From NCBI GenBank assembly GCA_035533615.1, contig DATLTM010000033.1, positions 1 to 21,811 of the forward strand: a stretch of 21,811 bases of DNA. Direction: 5' to 3'. This DNA is from C7867-001 sp035533615. Its GTDB lineage: Bacteria > Patescibacteriota > Minisyncoccia > Phycocordibacterales > Phycocordibacteraceae. The translations under genes were made by a program, and so were the position numbers. Shown one piece after another: positions 1 through 5,928 of the stretch (positions are counted from its first letter, which is position 1; every line of letters starts with the position of its first letter). The notes beneath the pieces are model-generated. The model made no database searches. It worked only from the letters and a program-made list of their open reading frames with translations, and was not told where the DNA came from.

Positions 1-187
1 GCTTGAGCATTTCATTGAACACGGGTCGCCCGGGCTCTTTAGCAGAACGGCTTTCCGTTAGCGTATCGACGATTTTAATTCCTTCGCGCTCGGCAAGACG
101 GGTAAGCTCGTTCTTTTGAGAATCGAGAGAAAGCACCTGCTTGTCTTCGGTATCCGTTGATTTGCGACAGTACAGGATATATTTCAT
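1..187 (-). CDS. Serine site-specific recombinase, N-terminal fragment (cut by window edge)
   Basis: Only the first 62 codons are inside the window; the gene continues past position 1. The protein starts MKYILYCRKSTDTEDKQ, followed by a SLDSQ segment. This is the resolvase/invertase N-terminal pattern: a hydrophobic strand, then Y-x-R-x-S with the probable catalytic serine at residue 10, and a downstream L-x-x-Q motif. Later residues TESRSAKEPGRPVFNEML match the usual E-x-x-S-A-x-x-x-x-R-P region of large serine recombinases. Enzymes of this family cut and rejoin DNA through a phosphoserine link and often drive integration or excision of mobile elements. The ATG overlaps the stop of the upstream Rep-like gene as ATGA, so the two are probably translated together. 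The family call is firm; whether it is a large integrase or a small resolvase cannot be seen here. Confidence 0.88.
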   Translation of the reverse strand, partial: MKYILYCRKSTDTEDKQVLSLDSQKNELTRLAEREGIKIVDTLTESRSAKEPGRPVFNEMLK

Positions 188-1068
188 AGCCGGTTCGATT
201 GAGCGCACTCTAGCACTGATGCGCGTATGTCTGCACGCTTTGACAAGTCATACACGCGATATTCTCGTATATTTCCATCTTTCTCAAATATATCCTTAAA
301 CACTGGTTCCTCTCCTTCAAGTACCACGCCCATCGCATCCGCGTGATTCTGTTCTCGCTCAACAAGCGATCGCTTCAATAATTTACTCGAAAAATATCGC
401 TTCTGTCCCGGCGAGCGTGCGGTACTTTCATCTTTCGTGAGGTACTTCGCGATATATGCGCCAATGTTCGTACCTTCCTTTATTTTCTTGGTCTTAGTGA
501 AGCCATGCGTCCAGAGTTCCGCGATACGATCATTCTCGACAAAAGGGAGATTATAGAAAACAGCATGATAATGGACGGCTCCACGTTTTTGTATTTCATG
601 CACCACAGTGTATTTCAAATGATGCTGTCCTTCGGGAGAGAGAGCATAGTTGAATCGCTTAATGAAATCAGAGTATAGATGATTCGCTTCTTTCAAATCC
701 TGCATATTTTCGGCAAAGGTGAAGGTAATAAATTTCGGCGAGAACTTTTGTTCAGAAGCATCTGACCACTCGCCGACGTTAGCATTGATGAGTCGTCGCA
801 AATTACTCTTGGCTCGTTGACCAGAACGCTTTTGATTCTCTTTCTCTTGTTCCGGTGTCTGCTTACGTTCAGGTCCGCGACCCTTCGGTTTAATCTGATC
901 AGAGAGGAGTTGATATCCGTAAGGCTTCTGGTATTTGTATTCCTCGACGTGCGCACCAGAAATAATGATGCGATGGTTCGTGAGGAGGGGAGTCTTGAGG
1001 AAATCCATATTCGCGATATGTGTGTTGATAATCGAGTCAAAGCCCGACACCCCGCGACAGAGTATCAT
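184..1068 (-). CDS. Rolling-circle replication-associated protein (HUH endonuclease, ORF2/G2P type)
   Basis: The 294-aa protein has the three HUH Rep motifs in order: a hydrophobic strand FITFTF (residues 113-118), the metal-binding pair H166-Y-H168 in AVHYHAVFY, and a tyrosine motif GAYIAKYLTK with Y205 and K208 in Y-x-x-K spacing. This resembles the ORF2/G2P replication proteins of plasmids and filamentous phages, which nick one strand and stay bound to the 5' end through the tyrosine. The basic stretch at about 59-92 may bind DNA. The ATG at 1068 is preferred because GGAGGT lies 8 nt upstream, one of very few clear ribosome-binding sites in the window. An internal ATG at 1008 lacks one. 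The gene overlaps the 3' end of the upstream small ORF by 32 nt and is coupled to the recombinase by ATGA. It could serve plasmid replication or a mobilisation/transposition step. Confidence 0.85.
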   Translation of the reverse strand: MILCRGVSGFDSIINTHIANMDFLKTPLLTNHRIIISGAHVEEYKYQKPYGYQLLSDQIKPKGRGPERKQTPEQEKENQKRSGQRAKSNLRRLINANVGEWSDASEQKFSPKFITFTFAENMQDLKEANHLYSDFIKRFNYALSPEGQHHLKYTVVHEIQKRGAVHYHAVFYNLPFVENDRIAELWTHGFTKTKKIKEGTNIGAYIAKYLTKDESTARSPGQKRYFSSKLLKRSLVEREQNHADAMGVVLEGEEPVFKDIFEKDGNIREYRVYDLSKRADIRASVLECAQSNRL

Positions 1069-1306
1069 CGCCCGCCACCTCCGCCCGACCCGCTCCGCTT
1101 AAGCGGTCGCTGGGTTCGGGTCGGAGTGTGGCCGGAGCCTTTGATAGAGCGTCATACAGAGCCGCTAGAGAGGTCAGGAATAGATCAGCCTCCTCGTCTT
1201 TGATGTCTAGGTCGTAATACTTACGGAAGTACGCCACAAGCCGGAGCTTGAGCGGTTTAGAAAATTCGAATGATTCTTCGTGATACGGATTCTGGAAATC
1301 GACCAT
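1037..1306 (-). CDS. Small acidic protein, paralogue of the protein at 5719-5883
   Basis: An 89-aa protein of unknown function. Its core (about residues 20-56: LVAYFRKYYDLDIKDEEADL, then FLTSLAALYDALSK) resembles the 54-aa protein at 5719-5883. Both begin M-x-D-F and share LV, KYY, an acidic EE segment and L-x-SLA-x-LY, so they are likely one family. The last ~30 residues are low-complexity (RPEPSDRLSGAGRAEVAGDD) and are encoded by a GC-rich inverted repeat, so the tail may be an extension created when that repeat arose. The ORF runs 32 nt into the Rep-like gene. A TATCGT -10-like box ends 6 nt before the ATG. No transmembrane segment or known domain is visible. Confidence 0.6.
   Translation of the reverse strand: MVDFQNPYHEESFEFSKPLKLRLVAYFRKYYDLDIKDEEADLFLTSLAALYDALSKAPATLRPEPSDRLSGAGRAEVAGDDTLSRGVGL
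1077..1082 (-). promoter_or_regulatory. Shine-Dalgarno site of the Rep-like gene
   Basis: On the minus strand GGAGGT stands 8 nt before the ATG at 1068. It supports that start over the internal ATG at 1008. It is notable because most other genes here have no recognisable ribosome-binding site. Confidence 0.6.
1085..1124. repeat. Nested inverted repeat upstream of the Rep-like gene (possible origin or hairpin)
   Basis: Outer arms CCGACCCG (1085-1092) and CGGGTCGG (1117-1124) are perfect complements and enclose the 12-nt palindrome CCGCTTAAGCGG (1095-1106). The structure sits directly upstream of the Rep-like start and its Shine-Dalgarno, inside the 3' end of the preceding ORF. Such nested hairpins are typical of rolling-circle double-strand origins or of mRNA hairpins that control translation. 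No terminator-like T-run follows on either strand. The role is inferred. Confidence 0.55.
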
Positions 1307-1312
1307 CCGCCC

Positions 1313-1318
1313 ACGATA
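1313..1318 (-). promoter_or_regulatory. Predicted -10 box for the small protein/Rep/recombinase operon
   Basis: TATCGT on the minus strand ends 6 nt before the ATG at 1306, so transcription would begin at or next to the start codon. The same hexamer with the same spacing precedes trpS. No convincing -35 was found. Confidence 0.4.
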
Positions 1319-1348
1319 GAGGACAAGTCGTGAACGCCAGTGAACGGT

Positions 1349-2221
1349 TTAGTGAATCTCGACGCGGTACGGCTCAGCTATCTCGACACGGTCGGTGTAT
1401 ATTTTAAAAACGTCAGATACAACGGAATATTTTGATACAAAATGGCGAATAGCATCAGCGTGCCTCTTGTTTTCTTTCGTACGGTCTAGCTCTTTATCAA
1501 ATTCGGCAACGTCGGTGTAGTCAATCACTGTCTCGTCAGTCTTACTGAACAGAGCGTCAAGAACGAAATGTGCGGTGGTGGCAGTACCTCGATTTGCCGT
1601 ACTTAAAACTTGCTCATGAAAATGAAATTCGTACTTGGGCGCGTCATACCAGATACCAGCATCCTGCACTTCATTAAACGACATGCCCGAATTTATCTTT
1701 TCGAGCAACCGCTCAATACTGCGGAATGGAAGTATTATTACCGTCGAAACAGTATCCGGCGAGCTATTGACCATGGCTTCGCGACCATCACTCAACATAC
1801 TCGCAAAGGTCATTTCCTCAAGAGGTACTGCGCTCCAGTCCGGAGTGAAATTGTGAGGAGCAATCTTGTCGATGTATCCTCGGGCAACCTCTTGTATTTT
1901 TTGTACCAACGCGCCCGTATCTGTTCGCTCAACCTCCGTTAGAAATTTGTCGAAGTTCTCTTTGGTAAGAGCCTCGCCGATTTGCTTGCGAAAGTCGTCT
2001 TCAAACGTGGAGACGGCTATCAGATAGCCTTTATCGCCCAACACCTGAAGCGTGTTGAGAAAGACCGGAATACTGATCTGTGTCTTAGCCAGATGTTCTT
2101 TGGTTATGGTGAGAGTATGCTGTTGTTCGTCGGTCAATGCTGAATTGTTTTGTATACGAGCACGGAGAAGGAGCGCGAGAAGATTCAGCGTGTCCAAGAT
2201 GTTCTTATCCCCGGGGTTCAT
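1349..2221 (-). CDS. Conserved-looking hypothetical protein, 290 aa
   Basis: I do not recognise this protein. It is soluble, with no signal peptide or membrane segment. The N-terminal part (1-60) is helical-looking (LDTLNLLALLLRARI), and the middle carries several acidic helices. The C-terminal part (about 200-290: EFHFHEQVLS..TAHFVLDALFS, ending in alternating short strands) would fit a degenerate winged helix, but no helix-turn-helix can be named. TATAAT ends 8 nt before the ATG at 2221, diverging from the restriction endonuclease gene. It reads toward the small protein and Rep genes, with 42 nt to the next start, so it may be co-transcribed with them and act as an accessory or regulatory protein of the element. 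That role is a guess from position only. Confidence 0.6.
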   Translation of the reverse strand: MNPGDKNILDTLNLLALLLRARIQNNSALTDEQQHTLTITKEHLAKTQISIPVFLNTLQVLGDKGYLIAVSTFEDDFRKQIGEALTKENFDKFLTEVERTDTGALVQKIQEVARGYIDKIAPHNFTPDWSAVPLEEMTFASMLSDGREAMVNSSPDTVSTVIILPFRSIERLLEKINSGMSFNEVQDAGIWYDAPKYEFHFHEQVLSTANRGTATTAHFVLDALFSKTDETVIDYTDVAEFDKELDRTKENKRHADAIRHFVSKYSVVSDVFKIYTDRVEIAEPYRVEIH

Positions 2222-2229
2222 GCGCCAGC

Positions 2230-2235
2230 ATTATA
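2230..2235 (-). promoter_or_regulatory. Predicted -10 box for the 290-aa hypothetical gene
   Basis: A perfect TATAAT on the minus strand ends 8 nt before the ATG at 2221, predicting an almost leaderless transcript. It diverges from the restriction-modification promoter. Confidence 0.55.
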
Positions 2236-2252
2236 GTCCCAAAAGCGTGAAC

Positions 2253-2279
2253 TGGCACTTTTACCTCTTATGCTATTAT
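2253..2279 (+). promoter_or_regulatory. Predicted promoter of the restriction-modification operon
   Basis: An extended -10 (TGC before TATTAT at 2274-2279) ends 7 nt before the ATG at 2287. A weak -35-like TGGCAC lies at 2253-2258, 15 nt upstream of the -10. Transcription would start at about the ATG. No ribosome-binding site is visible. Confidence 0.5.
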
Positions 2280-2286
2280 TTCCTAC

Positions 2287-3126
2287 ATGCCAGCAACAAA
2301 TATTCTCAAAGCTTTAGTGAATTTGAGCCAAGAACTTAATTTCAACCTACGTACCGATATACAAGGATCAAATCGGATTACCCAAATCGGAATGTCATTA
2401 GAATCTTTTGTGAAAGATGCTTTTTGTGGCTCGTTAGCTATTGAAGACCTAACAGAAAAAGTAGCCGCTCACAGAGAAAAACTTTCCTATATTGGAAACG
2501 CAAATAACCCGCCTGATTTCATAATTTCTGCTGGCGATGCCGTAGAAGTTAAAAAAATCGAGCGCGTGAATTCTCCACTTGCGCTCAATAGCTCATATCC
2601 GAAAGACAAACTTTATAACGATGATCCGTTAATAACGGAAGCATGTCGTCAATGCGAAGCAAGCTGGACCGTAAAAGATTTCATGTATGCCGTTGGGGTC
2701 GTGCAAGGCGATAATCTCTCGTCTCTATTCTTCGTTCAGGGCGACTGTTATGCCGCCGACAGAGAAGTCTATCAGCGCACGAGGGAGAAAATAATCAGTG
2801 GAGTTATACAAGCGGAAGGCACCGATTTTTCTGAAACTAATGAACTTGGGAGAGTAAACAAAGTAGACCCGCTCGGGATTACCTATTTACGCATACGCGG
2901 AATGTGGGGAATTGAAAATCCTCGCAAAGTATTCGAACGTCTTAATTTAATCTCACGAGAGGATAGACCGCTTATTGCCGCGCTCATACTCCGCACCAAA
3001 TTCGACAGTTTCCCTGAAGAAGACCGCCAAGCTATCACAGCGAAAGCAAGCAGAATAGAGGATATACAAATTGCGAATCCTAATAATCCTGCACAAACGC
3101 TCGATGCAAAACTTATAGTCCTATGA
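2287..3126 (+). CDS. Type II restriction endonuclease, NgoPII family (GGCC expected)
   Basis: The 279-aa protein fits the NgoPII-type restriction endonuclease family, whose characterised members cut GGCC. Recognisable segments are YIGNANNPPDFIISAGDAVE followed by VKKIE, then LNSSYPKDKL, GDCYAADREVYQR, and FSETNELGRVNKVDPLGIT leading into LRIRGMWGIE. PD at about residues 78-79 and E-V-K-K at about 91-94 form the PD-(D/E)xK-like catalytic core. Length matches the family. The start is set by the promoter immediately upstream. The stop overlaps the methyltransferase start as ATGA, so restriction comes first and modification is translationally coupled. No C-protein gene is present. Specificity is inferred from family membership and from the matching methyltransferase. 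Low G+C compared with the core genes suggests transfer. Confidence 0.9.
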   Translation: MPATNILKALVNLSQELNFNLRTDIQGSNRITQIGMSLESFVKDAFCGSLAIEDLTEKVAAHREKLSYIGNANNPPDFIISAGDAVEVKKIERVNSPLALNSSYPKDKLYNDDPLITEACRQCEASWTVKDFMYAVGVVQGDNLSSLFFVQGDCYAADREVYQRTREKIISGVIQAEGTDFSETNELGRVNKVDPLGITYLRIRGMWGIENPRKVFERLNLISREDRPLIAALILRTKFDSFPEEDRQAITAKASRIEDIQIANPNNPAQTLDAKLIVL

Positions 3127-4160
3127 AAATAATTTCCTTCTTTACTGGTGCTGGTGGGCTTGATCTAGGGTTCAAAAGAGCTGGCTTTGATATCGTGTGG
3201 GCAAACGAATATGATCCGGTGATTTGGGATACTTTTGAGTCAAACTTTCCAGAAACAACGCTAGATCGAAGGAGCATAACCGATATATCTGCGTCTGATA
3301 TTCCTGATGCATTTGGAATGATAGGCGGACCACCTTGTCAGAGCTGGAGTGAAGCCGGTGCAGGACGAGGAATAAATGATAAACGAGGTCAATTATTTTT
3401 TGATTACGTCCGACTTATCGAAGAAAAACAACCTCTATTTTTTCTCGCCGAAAATGTCTCGGGTATTCTTTCTACACGACACCAAGATGCATTTGAAGAT
3501 ATCCTCAAGAACTTCAGCGATGTTGGGTACAATGTTAAATATCAATTATTGAACGCGAACGATTATGAGGTTCCTCAAGATCGCCTGCGCGTCATTGTAA
3601 TTGGATATAGAAAAGACCTTGGTATTAGTTTCGAATTTCCCGAGCCACAACAGCAACGTCTTACTTTGCGTGATGCGATTTTTGACCTCCGTAATGCAAA
3701 ACCAGCAAAGGAATTCAATAAAACAAATGGAGATGCACTAGAAATCCCAAACCACGAGTACATGAACGGTGGGTTTTCAACAATGTATATGTCGCGTAAT
3801 CGGGTTCGCTCATGGGACGAGCCGTCTTTCACTATTCAAGCCGGTGGTCGCCATGCGCCAATACATCCACAAGCACCAAAAATGCAATTTATCTCGCAAA
3901 ATGAAAGAATATTTGTGCCTGGGAAAGAAAAACTTTATCGTCGTCTATCAGTCCGTGAATGCGCACGAATACAGACATTTCCTGATAATTTCATTTTCAA
4001 ATATCGAGATGTTGCAGATGGTTATAAGATGATAGGGAATGCTGTCCCGGTTAATTTCGCTCACCATATTGGCAAGAAGATATATGCCGATCTAGTTGCT
4101 GTAGGCAAAGCTTCCAATCAATACGGAAAATCATTGAGGAACAAAATTCTCTCTCAGTAA
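3123..4160 (+). CDS. DNA (cytosine-5-)-methyltransferase, NgoPII/HaeIII type
   Basis: A complete 345-aa m5C methyltransferase. Motif I is FFTGAGGLDLGF (SAM binding), motif IV is GGPPCQSWS with catalytic Cys72, motif VI is ENV, motif VIII is QDRLRVIVIG, and motif X is GNAVP near the C-terminus. The target-recognition region contains STMYMSRNRVRSWDEPSFTI and HPQAPKM, which resembles GGCC methyltransferases such as M.NgoPII. It should protect the chromosome from the endonuclease encoded directly upstream; the two genes overlap by 4 nt. It is followed after 18 nt by the receiver-domain gene on the same strand. Codon use is AT-rich like the rest of the block. The enzyme class is certain; the GGCC target is a strong family inference. 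Confidence 0.95.
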   Translation: MKIISFFTGAGGLDLGFKRAGFDIVWANEYDPVIWDTFESNFPETTLDRRSITDISASDIPDAFGMIGGPPCQSWSEAGAGRGINDKRGQLFFDYVRLIEEKQPLFFLAENVSGILSTRHQDAFEDILKNFSDVGYNVKYQLLNANDYEVPQDRLRVIVIGYRKDLGISFEFPEPQQQRLTLRDAIFDLRNAKPAKEFNKTNGDALEIPNHEYMNGGFSTMYMSRNRVRSWDEPSFTIQAGGRHAPIHPQAPKMQFISQNERIFVPGKEKLYRRLSVRECARIQTFPDNFIFKYRDVADGYKMIGNAVPVNFAHHIGKKIYADLVAVGKASNQYGKSLRNKILSQ

Positions 4161-4178
4161 AAGGGTAGTAACGATTAT

Positions 4179-4724
4179 ATGCTAAATAGAATCAACAAAA
4201 ATGAAGGCGTAATTTCTCTTCTGGGCTTAGTATTAACCATCACAACTTTTTTCTTATCTGATCAAAAGTTATGGGCGGCAGGTATATTCGTGCTTACGAT
4301 ACTTATTGTGCTCGGTTTTCATCTGCGTGAAAGAGGACAACCTAAGAAATTTAGCCACGTACAACAAATGGCAAAAATTCTTTTTATAGACGATAAAGAC
4401 TGCCAGATTGTAACGAGTCTGCGTCGAAACAATTTCGATGTACGAAAGATTGATGATGTTTTATCTCTAGTAGCAGACCCTGACATACAATGGTCGAATA
4501 TTATATTTGTAGACTACAAGGATGTAGGTAAAAAACTTTTTGGTAAGAAAGAGGGGTTAGGACTTATCAGTGAATTGAAACGCATTTATGGAACTGGCAA
4601 ACGCTACGTCATTTATTCATCCATACAAGATTTTGATGGGTTAGTTGAATTTCCTTATATAAGAAAAAATGCGTCCTATGACGAATTTATTTCGCTAATT
4701 ACTGCGGAAGTTACTAAATTATGA
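4179..4724 (+). CDS. Membrane-anchored receiver (response-regulator-like) protein
   Basis: A 181-aa protein with two N-terminal hydrophobic segments (about 11-27 and 32-47), then a basic linker and a receiver-type domain from about residue 64. The domain keeps the key positions of a phosphorylatable REC fold: acidic pair D71-D72 in KILFIDD, phospho-acceptor D112 after the strand NIIFV, S147/S148 after the strand YVIY, and lysine K163 in IRKNASYDEF. There is no DNA-binding output domain. It lies 18 nt after the methyltransferase, and its stop overlaps the start of the kinase-like gene (ATGA), so the two probably form a signalling pair. A receiver fixed in the membrane with a soluble partner kinase reverses the usual layout. 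Function in this operon is unknown; membrane-linked defence signalling is a hypothesis. Confidence 0.75.
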   Translation: MLNRINKNEGVISLLGLVLTITTFFLSDQKLWAAGIFVLTILIVLGFHLRERGQPKKFSHVQQMAKILFIDDKDCQIVTSLRRNNFDVRKIDDVLSLVADPDIQWSNIIFVDYKDVGKKLFGKKEGLGLISELKRIYGTGKRYVIYSSIQDFDGLVEFPYIRKNASYDEFISLITAEVTKL

Positions 4725-5722
4725 TCCACCTAAGAGTCGTTGATTCCGATGGAAAGTTTTTTATAAACTCATTTCCAGCTGATTTTGTTGCACCCAAGCA
4801 AGAAAAGGAAGAAAAAGATAAATCTCGCTATATTCGCAAAGATCTTGAATTCGGTACTTTGGAGATATTAACGATTGGAGAGGAACGAATAGCGTATAGC
4901 AACAGAGTATTTAATCCATTTATTGCGGCTATTGAAACGGTAGTAGCGCAATCTATATCAAACAGCTCGCACAAAGCAAAAGAAATGTCTGACGATTATT
5001 TGCATAACATAGTTAAGATCCATGGAAATCAAAAAAGTATTGTAGAGCGTTGTGTTCATGGAGCTGAAGGACAGGCAAGTTACAACGACTTCGTTGCGAC
5101 AGTGAAAAGAGATATCGAAAAGAAGCCAGACGAGTTTGCAGAAGATATTTGCGCTCTTTCAAAAGAAGTACGGCTCGTCGATTACCATATTGGTGGGTAT
5201 AAACTACTTCAAGACTCTTTTTCAAGAATAAATATTACAGATAATCATAATCTAAGAAAATTCCTTCTTGGTCTTTCTCACTTGTTTTTTGAATCATTTA
5301 CGAAAAATAATGTTGTCTTAAGTTTGCATGGTATTGATGAAAATTTCCTATGTTCATTTGAATACGAGACTTTTAATATAGCTATGCATAGTTTTCTTGA
5401 AAACAGCGTAAAGTATTCTAAACCTTATTCTAGAGTGAATGTTTATACTCGCACCGAATCCGGAGATCTCATTTTCGAAATGGAAAGTGTTCGTATTGAG
5501 AAAGACGAAACCGAAAAGATTCTTGAAAGAGGAGTCTTCGGTCGTAATGTTCCAGATGATTTGCGAGGAAGTGGTATCGGTATGTATCAATTAAAAAAAG
5601 CGTTGGATAGAAGTCAAATTTCAATCGAAATCTCCCCTGATCTCTCACGAAGTTCAGAAGTGAGTAACGTTAAATATACGCCAAACACTTTTGTCTTCCA
5701 TTTCCCAAAATATTCTATATGA
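4721..5722 (+). CDS. Soluble histidine-kinase-like ATPase (GHKL fold)
   Basis: A 333-aa protein with a C-terminal GHKL ATPase domain. The N-box is HSFLENSVKYS (E227, N228), the lid motif is ERGVFGRNV, and the G2-box is RGSGIGMYQLKKAL. The usual Asp/Asn-x-Gly of the G1-box is replaced by MESVRI, so nucleotide binding may be altered. Upstream, helix DDYLHNIVKIHGNQKSIVE (about 91-109) looks like a dimerisation helix, with H95 or H101 as candidate phospho-histidine. There is no transmembrane segment, HAMP or PAS domain; the first ~60 residues form a short mostly beta region of unknown type. Four-nt overlaps on both sides (with the receiver and with the 54-aa protein) argue for one operon. It may phosphorylate the adjacent receiver, or work as a defence ATPase. 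Confidence 0.8.
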   Translation: MIHLRVVDSDGKFFINSFPADFVAPKQEKEEKDKSRYIRKDLEFGTLEILTIGEERIAYSNRVFNPFIAAIETVVAQSISNSSHKAKEMSDDYLHNIVKIHGNQKSIVERCVHGAEGQASYNDFVATVKRDIEKKPDEFAEDICALSKEVRLVDYHIGGYKLLQDSFSRINITDNHNLRKFLLGLSHLFFESFTKNNVVLSLHGIDENFLCSFEYETFNIAMHSFLENSVKYSKPYSRVNVYTRTESGDLIFEMESVRIEKDETEKILERGVFGRNVPDDLRGSGIGMYQLKKALDRSQISIEISPDLSRSSEVSNVKYTPNTFVFHFPKYSI

Positions 5723-5883
5723 CCGATTTTACCGACGATCTGGTGCAACGAACAATCAAATATTACGCAAAGAAAGGCGAACAAATATCAGAGGAGACTG
5801 CCCGTGATTATCTGCATTCCCTTGCCGGTCTCTACGAAATCATGGAGAGATGGGCTGATCCAAATATCGGGACTTTTCAATAG
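5719..5883 (+). CDS. Small acidic protein, 54 aa, paralogue of the protein at 1037-1306
   Basis: A short ORF beginning MTDFTDDLVQRTIKYYAKKG, then ISEETARDYLHSLAGLYEIM, ending with GTFQ. Its ATG overlaps the kinase-like gene stop as ATGA, which strongly suggests real translation. It shares LV, KYY, the acidic EE segment and L-x-SLA-x-LY with the small protein upstream of the Rep-like gene. The protein looks fully helical and has no membrane segment. Having family members at the end of the defence operon and at the start of the Rep operon suggests a role linked to the mobile element. The biochemical function is unknown. Confidence 0.7.
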   Translation: MTDFTDDLVQRTIKYYAKKGEQISEETARDYLHSLAGLYEIMERWADPNIGTFQ

Positions 5884-5915
5884 GGGAAAAGTGATCATGT
5901 CATCAGTCGGTAATG

Positions 5916-5921
5916 TATAAT
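5916..5921 (+). promoter_or_regulatory. Predicted -10 box for the AIPR gene
   Basis: A perfect TATAAT ends 7 nt before the ATG at 5929. A -35-like TGATCA (5892-5897) lies 18 nt upstream of it but is weak. This gives the AIPR gene its own, probably leaderless, transcript separate from the restriction-modification operon. Confidence 0.6.
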
Positions 5922-5928
5922 AAAGCAT

